64,000 bases of DNA from Paenibacillus glucanolyticus NBRC 15330 (GCF_004000885.1 NZ_BIMC01000001.1:124001-188000); one strand, 5' to 3'. Shown: positions 34,069 through 43,334, numbered from the stretch's first letter. The notes: generated by a model from the letters alone, not told the origin. A program made the numbers and translations.

Positions 34069-35001
34069 TTATTCAAAGATTTTGGAGATCTGTTCCTTCA
34101 GCTTATTAGCGGAAGCGTGAAATTGGGTCAGTTCCTCGTCATTGAACTCAAGATTGAGAATTTCCCTTACCCCTGTGCGGTCAACCACACAAGGCACGCC
34201 GAGGTATACGTCAGACACGCCGTGATAATCGGTGAGCAGTGTCGACACATTGAGCACCGATCCTTCATTTTGCAGTATGGAGACGATGATCCGGTCAAGC
34301 GCTAACGCGATTGCATAAGAGGTCGAGCCTTTAGCATTGATGATTTCATAGGCTGCATTCTTGGTCCGGTCAAAAATATCATCTCTTTCATCATCTGACA
34401 AATCAATGCTGATACCAGCTATGTTGGCAATGCTCCACAGCGGCAGCTCGGAATCGCCATGTTCTCCGACAATATGGGCGTGAATGCTGCGCGGATTAAT
34501 TCCCTTGTTCTGTCCGATCAAATAGCGGAATCTGGCGCTATCCAGAAGCGTACCCGAACCGATAACCCGATTTACAGGGAAACCGCTCTTTTTCAAGGTA
34601 ACGTAAGACAGAATATCCACCGGGTTGGTAGCTACAAGAATGATGCCGTGGTCATTGTATTTCACGATGTTCTGAATAATATCGTCAAATATGGCCGTAT
34701 TTCGCTTCAGCAGATCAATCCGTGTCTCGCCGGGTCTTTGGTTGGAGCCTGCTGCAATGACAATGATATCTGCATCCTTGCAATCGCTGTAATCTCCAGC
34801 CCACAGCTTAACTCCTCCTGCAAAGGGGAGACCATGGTTCATATCCAAGGCTTCACCAAGCGCTTTATCGTGATTCGCATCGATCAACACCAGCTCAGAT
34901 ACTCTCTCTCGTAAGAACAAGGTATACGCAGTCGTTGCTCCAACCGCTCCTGTCCCGATAATAACCACACGAGACGGTCGCTGAGTTTCATTTTGTGCCA
35001 T
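34069..35001 (-). CDS. ldh: L-lactate dehydrogenase
   Basis: A 310-residue NAD-dependent dehydrogenase that interconverts pyruvate and L-lactate. The N-terminal Rossmann motif is VVIIGTGAVGATTAY. GSNQRPGETRIDLLKRN is the mobile loop, with Gln at the position that distinguishes lactate from malate dehydrogenases and the transition-state Arg. NPVDILSYVTLKKSG and the catalytic IVGEHGDSELP (His) follow. Length and motifs indicate a functional enzyme. It is monocistronic. No convincing Rex-type operator was seen in the 200-bp upstream region. Confidence 0.93.
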   Translation of the reverse strand: MAQNETQRPSRVVIIGTGAVGATTAYTLFLRERVSELVLIDANHDKALGEALDMNHGLPFAGGVKLWAGDYSDCKDADIIVIAAGSNQRPGETRIDLLKRNTAIFDDIIQNIVKYNDHGIILVATNPVDILSYVTLKKSGFPVNRVIGSGTLLDSARFRYLIGQNKGINPRSIHAHIVGEHGDSELPLWSIANIAGISIDLSDDERDDIFDRTKNAAYEIINAKGSTSYAIALALDRIIVSILQNEGSVLNVSTLLTDYHGVSDVYLGVPCVVDRTGVREILNLEFNDEELTQFHASANKLKEQISKIFE

Positions 35002-35162
35002 AGTGCATCTTCTCCCTTGTCGTCAATTAAAGAAACCTTTGAATTTGCTTTACGAGGAACTGCATGCAGCTGCGCTTTAAAGCATCCTCGGTAGTAATGA
35101 TAACATAAACAGGAAGAATTAAGCAGCAAATGCAGCCTGATGAGGGAGGTCTCATACTTTAA

Positions 35163-35184
35163 GAAGCAGAGATAAATCTCTGCT
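35163..35184 (-). terminator. Probable terminator of germination operon 2
   Basis: AGCAGAGA and TCTCTGCT form a perfect 8-bp stem with a 4-nt loop, followed on the minus strand by TCTT. It lies 22 nt after the last gene of the operon. Confidence 0.55.
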
Positions 35185-35205
35185 CCGCTTGATTGCAGGG
35201 ATGGA

Positions 35206-35391
35206 CTAGTATTCATTCAGCAGCGTAAACAGGACTGGCACGACCATGGTCATACCCGCAAGAACCGCAGCACCGATGGCTCCGCGGTAATTTTTTTGAC
35301 GCCATAGCTGAGGGGTCAGACTTCCAACATAGAAGGCTGCCCACAAGGAAAAGATTCCGACCAAAGTAAGCTTGGCAATCTGAAGCATCAT
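35206..35391 (-). CDS. Small two-TM protein, germinant-receptor D-type subunit
   Basis: A 61-residue protein with two hydrophobic segments (~5-24 and ~38-58) separated by PQLWRQKNYRGA. Its ATG overlaps the C-subunit stop codon (ATGA), so it is translationally coupled to germination operon 2. Position, length and topology match the small protein at the end of operon 1, and fit the described receptor D subunits. Function is inferred. Confidence 0.58.
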   Translation of the reverse strand: MMLQIAKLTLVGIFSLWAAFYVGSLTPQLWRQKNYRGAIGAAVLAGMTMVVPVLFTLLNEY

Positions 35392-36698
35392 TCTGTCATC
35401 TGGTCTCCTTCAATGACGGGACCGACTTGGTCTCCGTACGTTCTCATCTTGAATTGGATATTAAGGTCGTATTTGGCCGTGTGGATGTGATCTCTCCATT
35501 TGTAGGCGTACCAATCCTGAAGAGTGGGAAAGCTGCCGCGAATCTGATTCCCGATGTGGAAGCAATCGACTTCCCATTTATACAGCATTTTATTTAGCAG
35601 TTTAGAAGCTCTTTCCTTTAATTGCTCCTCGATGGATGTTTCCAGCTTCTTCGTATTTTCCGACTGGGTATAATCAACATCGGAAACCGAACCTAACAGA
35701 TCACCTTCCATCGTTATATTGAAGGTTATCTGAATATGATCATCGAAACGTTGTGCATGCATGACTTTATTGGTGAGTGTGCCCATGTTGATACTGATGT
35801 TCAGCTTCGGATCGGAAGGGTCGCGAAATTCCCATACGGTTTTCTCGAACTGGCCGCGCAGCATATTCAGTGTTTTGGTCTCCATACCGTTAAGGAATCC
35901 TCGTAATTTCTGCCCCTTGTACACTGCGGCGCCAAAAAAATCGATAGGAACTTCTCCAGCTCTCGGTAAATCTCCCGCTTTATGCTCACTAGCCATTGGC
36001 TGGCTTGTATTTGAATTGTTGGCAGATTCACCATCATGCAAGTTCTCACTGCCCTTGTCGATATCAGGCCGCGCAGCCGTTAAGATGGACGTTGCACCGT
36101 TACCCGGCTGTTCCATGTCCAATATAAAATCATGAAATCGTGCCTGCTTGGGTGTAATTGCCCCTATATTGTGAGGGTCTAATTCCAGTTCGAACCATAG
36201 ATTAATGTCATTTTCCATCTTGGGTTTAATGTAATGCATATATTCCTGGGCACGACCCTTCGTTGTCAGGATGTTAACGTTCCGCCTAAACTCCGTATTC
36301 CGAACAACCTCGCCAACAACAGGAAGGATGCCTTGACGCGCAAGCTCTTCCCCAAGGACAAGGGCTTTGGAGTGGATCAAGGTTAGTCGTCTGGCGACAA
36401 AACTTTGACTTGTCAGCAGGGCAGCAGACAAATTGGCTCCTTCCTCAGAGAAGATTGTGACGACCTTATTGCTGCTCTGATCCGATCCACTTACGCTTGA
36501 AGCAGTTGCTCCGCTGCTGGCTTTCGGCATGGCGACGGCAAATGTATAGATATAGTCATTTTTCGGGCCGGTGTCCACTCCAATTGCCATAATAAAGGCC
36601 ATGTTCTCTGGATCCAGCCGATCCCAGCAACCCGTCAGCATGGGAATACATATCGCAGGGATGAGAAGGCAATGAATGATCCGTCTCATAAGTTTCAT
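35388..36698 (-). CDS. Spore germination lipoprotein, Ger(x)C family
   Basis: A 436-residue GerC-type lipoprotein of receptor 2. The signal peptide MKLMRRIIHCLLIPAICIPM ends in lipobox LTGC, followed by WDRLDPENMAFIMAIGVDTG. A Ser/Asn-rich insertion lies near residues 255-290. ATG 36698 follows GAGGAGA and overlaps the B-subunit stop (ATGA); upstream in-frame extension to 36806 lies inside the B gene and is rejected. Confidence 0.88.
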   Translation of the reverse strand: MKLMRRIIHCLLIPAICIPMLTGCWDRLDPENMAFIMAIGVDTGPKNDYIYTFAVAMPKASSGATASSVSGSDQSSNKVVTIFSEEGANLSAALLTSQSFVARRLTLIHSKALVLGEELARQGILPVVGEVVRNTEFRRNVNILTTKGRAQEYMHYIKPKMENDINLWFELELDPHNIGAITPKQARFHDFILDMEQPGNGATSILTAARPDIDKGSENLHDGESANNSNTSQPMASEHKAGDLPRAGEVPIDFFGAAVYKGQKLRGFLNGMETKTLNMLRGQFEKTVWEFRDPSDPKLNISINMGTLTNKVMHAQRFDDHIQITFNITMEGDLLGSVSDVDYTQSENTKKLETSIEEQLKERASKLLNKMLYKWEVDCFHIGNQIRGSFPTLQDWYAYKWRDHIHTAKYDLNIQFKMRTYGDQVGPVIEGDQMTE

Positions 36699-37795
36699 GC
36701 AGTTCGTCTCCTCATTCTGTGCCTCATGATTCCGGCGAACCAGGTCAACATGGGTAGAGCTATGGAGAAGATAGATCCATAGGTACGCAAAAACCCACCA
36801 TCCCATGACACGGCTGTCATTTCATTGTTCGGGAGCAGCGCAAATCCATAAACAAGCAGTGTAAGTGGAAAGATGAGGGTTTGGACCTTGGGTAATCGCA
36901 GAATCTGAGACATGGTGGCCGCGGTGCAATATAATCCTATGGCCAGTTTAAGGGCTGCGCTAATCAGCCAGGCAATCAGAAACAGACTCTCCAGGCGTTG
37001 AATCCATCTGCCGAATATAATCAGTCGGCTGACTTCGAACATCGGAACGTTTAATCGAATGGCGGTTGGATACGGGAATACATAAAGATAGACAATAGTG
37101 GTGCTGAATAGGGTGATGGATGAGATTGCGATGCACCACCAGACCGCACGTCCCCATTCCCGGGATTTGCGCATTCGGGGCAGCAGGAAACCAAAGACCA
37201 GCATCTCCGAGAACAGTGAGCTTTTGGCAATCCCGCTCATCATGATCCTGGATTTCCCCGTTCCCCAAAAAGGGGACAGCGCATTGGGCTCTGCGTGTGT
37301 CAGCAGACCACCAATCAGCACAATCAGCACACTTCCGATAATCAAACCAATGGTAAGCCAGCAGATTCGGCCCAATGACTCGATTCCGCAGTACGCTACA
37401 AAGGCGATCGGAACGATCAGAAAGATCAGAATCATATTCATCGGCGTACGCGGTAAAATATCGGAGGATAGAAGCTCCGAAAATTCACGCAGCACGAGAA
37501 AGGTTATCGCAAAGAAAAAGCAAAAGTAAGCGAGATTCAAAAAGGTCCCCACCCAGGGGCCCCATATTTCTTCCGTAGCTTCGATCAGCGTGGAGCCTTG
37601 CTTCGCATTCCGGAGAACGCCGCGGATCGCCCACCACGTCAACGGACAGAAGATGGCGGCGATAATGGCTATCATCCATCCTGCCGTACCTCCTGCTTCC
37701 GCCAGTGATCTCTGAAAAGGAAGGAATATCTTGGTGATGATGAAAATGATCCCAATGGATGCGGCTTCCCTTACTCCGATATGATGCTGGTACAT
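36695..37795 (-). CDS. Spore germination permease, GerB family
   Basis: A 366-residue, ~10-TM amino-acid-permease-like B subunit of receptor 2 (HIGVREAASIGIIFIITKIFL described by position 5-25, then FLNLAYFCFFFAITFLVLRE). It starts at ATG 37795, sharing one base with the A-subunit stop, and overlaps the C subunit by 4 nt. Confidence 0.88.
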   Translation of the reverse strand: MYQHHIGVREAASIGIIFIITKIFLPFQRSLAEAGGTAGWMIAIIAAIFCPLTWWAIRGVLRNAKQGSTLIEATEEIWGPWVGTFLNLAYFCFFFAITFLVLREFSELLSSDILPRTPMNMILIFLIVPIAFVAYCGIESLGRICWLTIGLIIGSVLIVLIGGLLTHAEPNALSPFWGTGKSRIMMSGIAKSSLFSEMLVFGFLLPRMRKSREWGRAVWWCIAISSITLFSTTIVYLYVFPYPTAIRLNVPMFEVSRLIIFGRWIQRLESLFLIAWLISAALKLAIGLYCTAATMSQILRLPKVQTLIFPLTLLVYGFALLPNNEMTAVSWDGGFLRTYGSIFSIALPMLTWFAGIMRHRMRRRTA

Positions 37796-39474
37796 TAGTT
37801 TTCTCCCCCTTGCTCGGGAGCACCGTCTTGTCCATCCGGCTTTTTCTTTGATCGTTGCGGGCGCACAGAGAAGGGCCGCGCGAGCGGTTTCTGCAGGGGG
37901 CCGCGAAGCAGTGTATTTTCATTTTTAGGGTGAGGAGTAAGGGGTGCCAGACTCGGTACGCCGAATCGGTTCACAGACATCCAGCTTGTCCAGAGAATGA
38001 TGGAGAGCAAGACGATGCCGATTAATCCCATAAAAGATGCGAATGCCAAATAAACGAAACGGAGGATTCGCGTTGTGAATTGCATATTGTAATTAGGAAT
38101 GGTATAGGATGCGAGCGCCGTGGCGGCTGTCACGATAACCATGATCGGACTTACAATATTGGCTTGGACAGCGGCTTGTCCCAGGATAAGAGCGCCGACA
38201 ATACCGATTGTGGGACCGATGACACTCGGAATGCGGACGCCTGCTTCCCGGATCAGCTCAAACATGGATTCCAGAAGAAATGCTTCTGCCGCCACGGGAA
38301 GCGGAATCGATTCGCGTGTCCCCGCAATGGCAAGAACGAGAGTAGTCGGTATCATCTCATGATGGAAGTTAGCAATCGCCACGTAAACCGCTGGTAAATA
38401 AAGGGACATGAGAAATCCAATCGCCCGTATGATTCGCAGGAAGGAACTGTATTGCCAACGAAGATATCTGTCTTCGGCGGTTTGCAGGAACAGCGGGAAT
38501 TGTGTCGGTACGATGAGAGCGAAGGGCGAGTTGTTAACCAGAATTGCAACATAGCCATCCGCAATTTGAGCTGCCGTATGATCCGGACGCTCTGTACTAA
38601 GCATCCCCGGGTATATGGAATAGGGCTTATCCTCAATCAATTGTTCTAGCATTCCGCTATCCCCGATGTAGTCGATCCGAACTGCGGCTATACGCCGGCG
38701 AACTTCGTTGACCAGTTCGGCATTCGTGATAGATTTCAGATACACAATAGAAACGGCTGTTTGGGAGACCGTGCCTACAACACCGGATTCAACGATCAGA
38801 TCGGAAGTGCTAAGACGTCCTCTGAGCAAAGACAAATTGGTTTGCATATCTTCAGTGAAGCCTACCTGTGGACCGCGCACTACATTTTCCGTTTTTGGAC
38901 TTTCAAGACCTCTTTTCTCACCGCCTTTGACATCAGCCAGAATCGCAGTATCTAATCCATCGATGATAATAGCGGCGGAACTGTTCAGAATCTCATGGAC
39001 GATTTCTCCGAAATAAGAGGTTGATGTTAAATGACAGTCTGTGACAATATGAGTTTTCAAAGTATCCACGCTTAAAGGCTGATCCTCCGTCAGCTTGGCA
39101 TTGATCAAGGGATGAATGACGAATTGGTTGAGATGCTGCGAATCCACCTGACTCTCCAAGTGGACAATCATGCCCTGAACCACCGCCCCTGTTTGTTCGA
39201 TGACAAAAGGACGAAAGACCAATCCGCTGTTCTGAGGATATGAGAAATGCCCCTTCAGCCAATTGATATTCTGCTCTAATGTCGACGTCATCGCGAGGGG
39301 ACCATTATCCCCAAGCAAAGGCTTGATTTGTGGCATGCTGGCAGGTTCTTGTCCATTCAACAATCCGGCATCTTCATCATTTTTTAAAGGTCTCAATGCG
39401 AATGGAGCATTTGGATTTTGGGTCTGAGACAGGTCAGCTACGAGGTATTTTTTAATTTTATGCCAACCCTGCAT
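37795..39474 (-). CDS. Spore germination protein, GerA family
   Basis: A 559-residue A subunit of receptor 2. The N-terminal hydrophilic domain contains IIIDGLDTAILADVKGGEKR, TENVVRGPQVGFTEDMQTN and STERPDHTAAQIADGYVAIL. The membrane domain includes HHEMIPTTLVLAIAGTRESI and LIREAGVRIPSVIGPTIGIV. ATG 39474 follows AGGAGATGG. It differs substantially from the A subunit at 4414-6012, so the two operons are not a recent duplication and may sense different germinants. Confidence 0.9.
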   Translation of the reverse strand: MQGWHKIKKYLVADLSQTQNPNAPFALRPLKNDEDAGLLNGQEPASMPQIKPLLGDNGPLAMTSTLEQNINWLKGHFSYPQNSGLVFRPFVIEQTGAVVQGMIVHLESQVDSQHLNQFVIHPLINAKLTEDQPLSVDTLKTHIVTDCHLTSTSYFGEIVHEILNSSAAIIIDGLDTAILADVKGGEKRGLESPKTENVVRGPQVGFTEDMQTNLSLLRGRLSTSDLIVESGVVGTVSQTAVSIVYLKSITNAELVNEVRRRIAAVRIDYIGDSGMLEQLIEDKPYSIYPGMLSTERPDHTAAQIADGYVAILVNNSPFALIVPTQFPLFLQTAEDRYLRWQYSSFLRIIRAIGFLMSLYLPAVYVAIANFHHEMIPTTLVLAIAGTRESIPLPVAAEAFLLESMFELIREAGVRIPSVIGPTIGIVGALILGQAAVQANIVSPIMVIVTAATALASYTIPNYNMQFTTRILRFVYLAFASFMGLIGIVLLSIILWTSWMSVNRFGVPSLAPLTPHPKNENTLLRGPLQKPLARPFSVRPQRSKKKPDGQDGAPEQGGEN

Positions 39475-39802
39475 AATTCCATCTCCTGTGAGGTGAGTCA
39501 GGGACTCACGTTTATTTGTTCCTAGGTTTTGTACATACAGGTAAAATTATGCGGATATGATTGCGATGACTATGCTCTTCGCGGATGGTTTTAAGGTATA
39601 ATTCAGTAAGAATTCCAGCATGAAGTCATAAATCATAATGAGAGCCTGAGGTGGTCTCTTGTTTGATTTATCAGGGACAAAACCTATTTAACGGATCTCT
39701 CCCTTGAAGTGCCACGTACCCCAATGATAAGATGTTTCATAAAAAATTTCGTGTTGTGGAGTGTACATTACATGCTTCATTACTCACTAAGGAGATATCG
39801 TT
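39475..39802. other. Divergent region, germination operon 2 / csaA
   Basis: A perfect 7-3-7 palindrome, GTGAGTC-AGG-GACTCAC, lies at 39493-39509, just upstream of the gerA start and within its expected 5' UTR. Toward csaA, TTGAAG (39704-39709) and GATAAG (39726-39731) form a weak promoter. No convincing forespore sigma-G promoter was found. Confidence 0.4.
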
Positions 39803-40132
39803 ATGGCAACTATTGAGGATTTCACCCAACTGGACATTCGAATTGGGACGGTTATAGAGGCAGAACCCTTCCCTAAAGCCCGTGTTCCGGCTATTAAGAT
39901 GAAGATCGATTTCGGGCCGCTTGGGATTAAACGAACCAGTGCGCAGATTACGAAGCGGTATGATGAGAATTCGATCGTAGGACAACAAGTGGTAGCTGTC
40001 GTGAATTTCCCACCTAGGCGGATCGCGGGCTATGATTCTGAGGTTCTCGTCATCGGCGGAGTTCCGGAGCAGGGGGATGTTGTGCTCCTGAAGCCGGATT
40101 TCGACCTCCCCAACGGAACTCCGATTGCTTGA
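39803..40132 (+). CDS. csaA: CsaA-like tRNA-binding chaperone
   Basis: A 109-residue protein of the CsaA/EMAPII-like tRNA-binding OB-fold family. FTQLDIRIGTVIEAEPFPKARVPA, GIKRTSAQITKRYDENSIVG and VVNFPPRRIAGYDSEVLVIG are standard family features. CsaA assists protein export with SecA and binds tRNA-like substrates as a homodimer. ATG 39803 follows AAGGAG. The gene stands alone. Confidence 0.92.
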   Translation: MATIEDFTQLDIRIGTVIEAEPFPKARVPAIKMKIDFGPLGIKRTSAQITKRYDENSIVGQQVVAVVNFPPRRIAGYDSEVLVIGGVPEQGDVVLLKPDFDLPNGTPIA

Positions 40133-40254
40133 GCTCCATTCATCTGCCGGTCTGGATAGGTTGAGGGCGGAACGGCTACCACTTACGGAAAGTTCTTGTT
40201 AAGCGAACTGGACGGTTGTATTATGGAAGAAAAAATATAGCTGGAGATGATCTA

Positions 40255-40647
40255 ATGAGCAAAATTCAATTCTCGGTTCAAGTTCGTTTAGTATCAGACC
40301 TTACCCGTTCCAAGTTATTTTACGAAGAGGTGCTTGGATGTGACGTGAACGACGTCTGGGCTGTGCGGGATGATTTTGCGCTCGGCTTCAAATTGCTTCA
40401 GGCGAATTCTGCTACAGACGTAACGCCAAACCGAGCAGGCAAGGATCAACATACGCCATGGGATACATATGCATATGTGGATACACATCATGAACTTGAT
40501 GAATTGTATGAAGAGTTGACCTCCAAAGGGGCAGAAGTGGTACAGGAGCCAGTATTAATGGAGGCGGATTGGGGCGTATGGAAGGATTTTGCGATTAAAG
40601 ATCCGGACAACTATGTCATCGCTTTTGGCTCGGGGAAAAAGAGTTAA
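40255..40647 (+). CDS. VOC family protein
   Basis: A 130-residue glyoxalase/bleomycin-resistance-type protein: FSVQVRLVSDLTRSKLFYEEVLGC, DTYAYVDTHHELDELYEEL and DWGVWKDFAIKDPDNYVIAF. Metal ligands at the usual C-terminal Glu position are unclear. ATG 40255 has GGAGATG upstream. It is followed 6 nt later by a GNAT gene, so the two are likely co-transcribed. Confidence 0.82.
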   Translation: MSKIQFSVQVRLVSDLTRSKLFYEEVLGCDVNDVWAVRDDFALGFKLLQANSATDVTPNRAGKDQHTPWDTYAYVDTHHELDELYEELTSKGAEVVQEPVLMEADWGVWKDFAIKDPDNYVIAFGSGKKS

Positions 40648-40653
40648 CGATCT

Positions 40654-41082
40654 ATGAAGGACATCGACACAAAACAGGTCTTGATTAGCAGTGACCCCGC
40701 ACTGTTGGATGTTGAGGCGATTGTGCACTTTCTTCGGCAGAGCTATTGGGCTAAGGAACGGTCAGAGGAAAAAATCCAAAAGTCGCTTGAAGGTTCTACA
40801 TGCTTTGGGGCTTATTATAACGACCGTCAGATCGGCTTTGCCCGAGTCGTGACCGATGGTGCCACGGTATATTGGTTATGTGATGTGTTTGTGGATACTA
40901 CCTGCCGCGGACTGGGTGTGGGTAAGAAATTAATTGAGACGATTACCACCCATGAAACTTACCGCAATTTATTTGGAATCTTGTCAACGCAAGATGCCCA
41001 TGGTCTCTATGAGCAATATGGTTTTGTCCGTGACCACGGGAAGACGTTGACCCGGAGACCGGATTTTCTTAAAAAAGAGTAA
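40654..41082 (+). CDS. GNAT family N-acetyltransferase
   Basis: A 142-residue acetyltransferase. YWAKERSEEKIQKSLEGST precedes the central sheet. The acetyl-CoA loop is VDTTCRGLGVGKKLIETI (R-G-L-G-V-G), and STQDAHGLYEQYGFVRDHG is the C-terminal signature. It resembles YitH/YjdJ-type small GNATs of Bacilli. Substrate unknown. Confidence 0.85.
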   Translation: MKDIDTKQVLISSDPALLDVEAIVHFLRQSYWAKERSEEKIQKSLEGSTCFGAYYNDRQIGFARVVTDGATVYWLCDVFVDTTCRGLGVGKKLIETITTHETYRNLFGILSTQDAHGLYEQYGFVRDHGKTLTRRPDFLKKE

Positions 41083-41168
41083 TTGCCTACTTAAAGATGT
41101 ATGATTCCGGTACTGAAGGGATGTCATAATCCTTACGCGTAACCCTGCTTAGAAGGGAGGATTCACCG

Positions 41169-41726
41169 ATGATTATATGGGTTAACGGAGCATTCGGTTC
41201 CGGTAAGACCCAGGCTGCGTACGAGCTTCACCGAAGAATTCCGAATTCGCATGTGTATGATCCTGAGAATGCCGGTTATTTCATTCGGGACAATCTGCCA
41301 GCCGATGCCAAACACGATGATTTCCAGCACTATCCCATGTGGAGGGAATTCAACTACGCCATGTTTAAGTATCTGGATCAGGAATTCAATCAATTAATCA
41401 TTGCACCGATGACGATAACCAATGCTGATTATTTCGATGAAATTGTCGGTCATTTAAGACGCGATGGGGTTGCAGTGCAGCACTTTACACTGTGCGCATC
41501 CAAGGAAATACTCCTCCGACGTTTGCGAAGCAGAGGGGAAGGTCCAAACTCATGGGCTGCTGGGCAAATCGATCGCTGCATCGACGGTCTCTCAAGTGAA
41601 GTGTTCCGGCATCATATTGATACCGACCATTTAACGATGGATGCAGTGGTGGAGACAATTGGCGCTTTGGCGCATGTGGATCTTATACCCGATCATCTAA
41701 GCCCTGCTAAGAAAACAATGGACTGA
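41169..41726 (+). CDS. TmrB-like P-loop ATP-binding protein
   Basis: A 185-residue P-loop kinase-fold protein with Walker A WVNGAFGSGKTQAAYELHRR at the N-terminus and LCASKEILLRRLRSRGEG resembling a lid region. It resembles TmrB, the ATP-binding tunicamycin-resistance protein of Bacillus, and similar AAA-type kinases. Whether it confers drug resistance or is a small-molecule kinase cannot be decided from sequence. Confidence 0.72.
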   Translation: MIIWVNGAFGSGKTQAAYELHRRIPNSHVYDPENAGYFIRDNLPADAKHDDFQHYPMWREFNYAMFKYLDQEFNQLIIAPMTITNADYFDEIVGHLRRDGVAVQHFTLCASKEILLRRLRSRGEGPNSWAAGQIDRCIDGLSSEVFRHHIDTDHLTMDAVVETIGALAHVDLIPDHLSPAKKTMD

Positions 41727-41769
41727 AATAAGAACCCACTGGACACATATCCGTTTTTTTGGATAGTCT

Positions 41770-41976
41770 GTGGCTAAACAAGGAGATGGATGGAATGGAA
41801 ACATCAATGGGGAAAAATCCGATCTTGTTGTCTTTTCCAGACATGAACGAAGTGTCAGAGTCGCGGAGAACTGCGGTTTCGCATTGGAAGGTGTATCGCG
41901 TAATGTCAACCCCAATGATTCCGGCGGATTTTCTCACTTGAAGATCTATTCTAAAGTGCGTGGTGTGGAATACTAA
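41770..41976 (+). pseudogene. GNAT (RimL-type) acetyltransferase C-terminal remnant
   Basis: Only the C-terminal third of a RimJ/RimL-type acetyltransferase remains. HERSVRVAENCGFALEGVSR corresponds to the conserved N-x-x-S-x-x-V-A-E-K-x-G-F segment and is followed by SGGFSHLKIYSKVRGVEY. The preceding ~20 codons do not look like an acetyltransferase and no start with a ribosome binding site is apparent. About 100 N-terminal residues are missing. Confidence 0.65.
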
Positions 41977-42004
41977 ACTAAACCTGAATCAGGATTATCA
42001 AAGA

Positions 42005-42037
42005 AGACGGTTTCTCTTCATGAGAAGTCGTCTTTTT
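42005..42037 (+). terminator. Intrinsic terminator
   Basis: AGACGGTTTCTC pairs with GAGAAGTCGTCT (two G-U) around a 5-nt loop, then T's. Confidence 0.8.
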
Positions 42038-42361
42038 GCGGTCGCGGAGCTGATTTCATTCCAATCATATTAAAATATTTATATAAAGCTAAATATGTTG
42101 CGCATATGAAAAAACAAGCTGTAAATCATCAATTAAACTAATGAAAACAAACTTTTCGTAAAAGAAAAGGAGGGGTGAAAACCAAAAAAATTAAAATTTG
42201 CATTGACAAAAGCCTATAGATGGATTATTTTTTGTACATGGGAATTAAAGTTGCACAAGAGCAAAATAATTGGCAAATGGCAGGACGGGTTTTAGGGGAT
42301 TATATATTTTATCTAAATGAATGGAGCGAACTCATCATTTATTGGAGTGGAGGAGAAGAAG
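42038..42361 (+). promoter_or_regulatory. Upstream region of the metal importer operon
   Basis: TTGACA (42203-42208), 17 nt and TATTTT (42226-42231) make a convincing promoter. Just upstream, AAAGGAGGGG precedes a GTG-initiated 14-codon frame (VKTKKIKICIDKSL, 42174-42218) that overlaps the promoter. No clear MntR or Zur box was identified. Confidence 0.5.
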
Positions 42362-43333
42362 ATGAAGAACAAGAAGACTAGGAGAACCAGGATATTGATA
42401 GGAGCTGCCATACTGAGTTTGCTGCTGGTATTATCTGCATGCGCAACGGGGGAAGTTGATCAGGAGGGTGCGGCAGGCGAGCAGCCCGATAAGAAAATTC
42501 GTGTAGTCACGACCATTGGACAGATTGCGGAACCGATCTCCGTTATCGGGGGAGACCGCGTGGAGGTACTCAGCTTGATGGGACCAGGCGTTGATCCGCA
42601 TTTATATAACGCAACTCAAGGTGATATCAAGAAACTGGACAGCGGGGATGTCATTTTCTACAGCGGGCTGCATCTGGAAGGAAATATGACGGAAATTTTC
42701 GAGCAGATCGGCAAGAATAAACCTGTACTGGCCATTGCGGACGCCATTCCGAAGGATCAACTGCTGCAGGATGATACACAGGCTACAGACCCCCATGTGT
42801 GGTTTGATATCGATTTGTGGAAAACCTCCCTGGATTCAGCCGTAGAGAAGCTGAAGTCTCTGTCACCGGATGATGCGGCGTATTTTGAAGAGAACAAGCA
42901 GAAGTATTTTGCACTATTAGACGAATTGAAAGCAGAGGCCCAGGATAAATTGAGTCAAATTCCTGAAGAGCAGCGGATCATGGTTACCGCGCATGATGCC
43001 TTTGGATACTTCGGCCGCATGTATGGGCTGGAGGTAGTGGGCCTGCAAGGTCTTAGTACGGAGGATGAAATCGGCCTCTCGGATATCAATGGAACGATAG
43101 ATATTTTGCTTCAGCATAAAGTCCCTGCCGTATTCGTTGAGAGCAGTGTCAATCCTGCTTCCATCAATGCCGTCATCGAAGGTGCCGCCAAGAATGGCCT
43201 TAATCTAAAGCTAGGTGGCGAGTTGTTCTCCGATGCAATGGGTGAAGCAGGAACAACGGAAGGAACTTATATCGGAATGTACCGCCATAATGTCGAAACG
43301 ATCTACCATGCACTAACAGGAAGTGGTGAATAA
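42362..43333 (+). CDS. mntA: Metal ABC transporter substrate-binding lipoprotein (Mn/Zn)
   Basis: A 323-residue cluster A-I (TroA/PsaA/ZnuA-like) metal-binding lipoprotein. Lipobox LSAC lies at ~27. Metal-ligand regions appear as MGPGVDPHLYNAT, ATDPHVWFDIDLW, TAHDAFGYFG and a late acidic residue in GGELFSDAM. There is no His-rich loop as in many ZnuA proteins, which mildly favours manganese. ATG 42362 follows GGAGGAG. It is the first gene of a four-gene operon (binding protein, ATPase, two permeases), as in B. subtilis mntABCD. Confidence 0.85.
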   Translation: MKNKKTRRTRILIGAAILSLLLVLSACATGEVDQEGAAGEQPDKKIRVVTTIGQIAEPISVIGGDRVEVLSLMGPGVDPHLYNATQGDIKKLDSGDVIFYSGLHLEGNMTEIFEQIGKNKPVLAIADAIPKDQLLQDDTQATDPHVWFDIDLWKTSLDSAVEKLKSLSPDDAAYFEENKQKYFALLDELKAEAQDKLSQIPEEQRIMVTAHDAFGYFGRMYGLEVVGLQGLSTEDEIGLSDINGTIDILLQHKVPAVFVESSVNPASINAVIEGAAKNGLNLKLGGELFSDAMGEAGTTEGTYIGMYRHNVETIYHALTGSGE

Positions 43334-43334
43334 A

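Noticed and set aside
35002..35205. Rex operator upstream of ldh
   Set aside because: I looked for the TTGTGA-type palindrome and did not find a convincing one.
39737..39988. 83-codon minus-strand frame over csaA
   Set aside because: Antisense to a conserved protein, without start signals.
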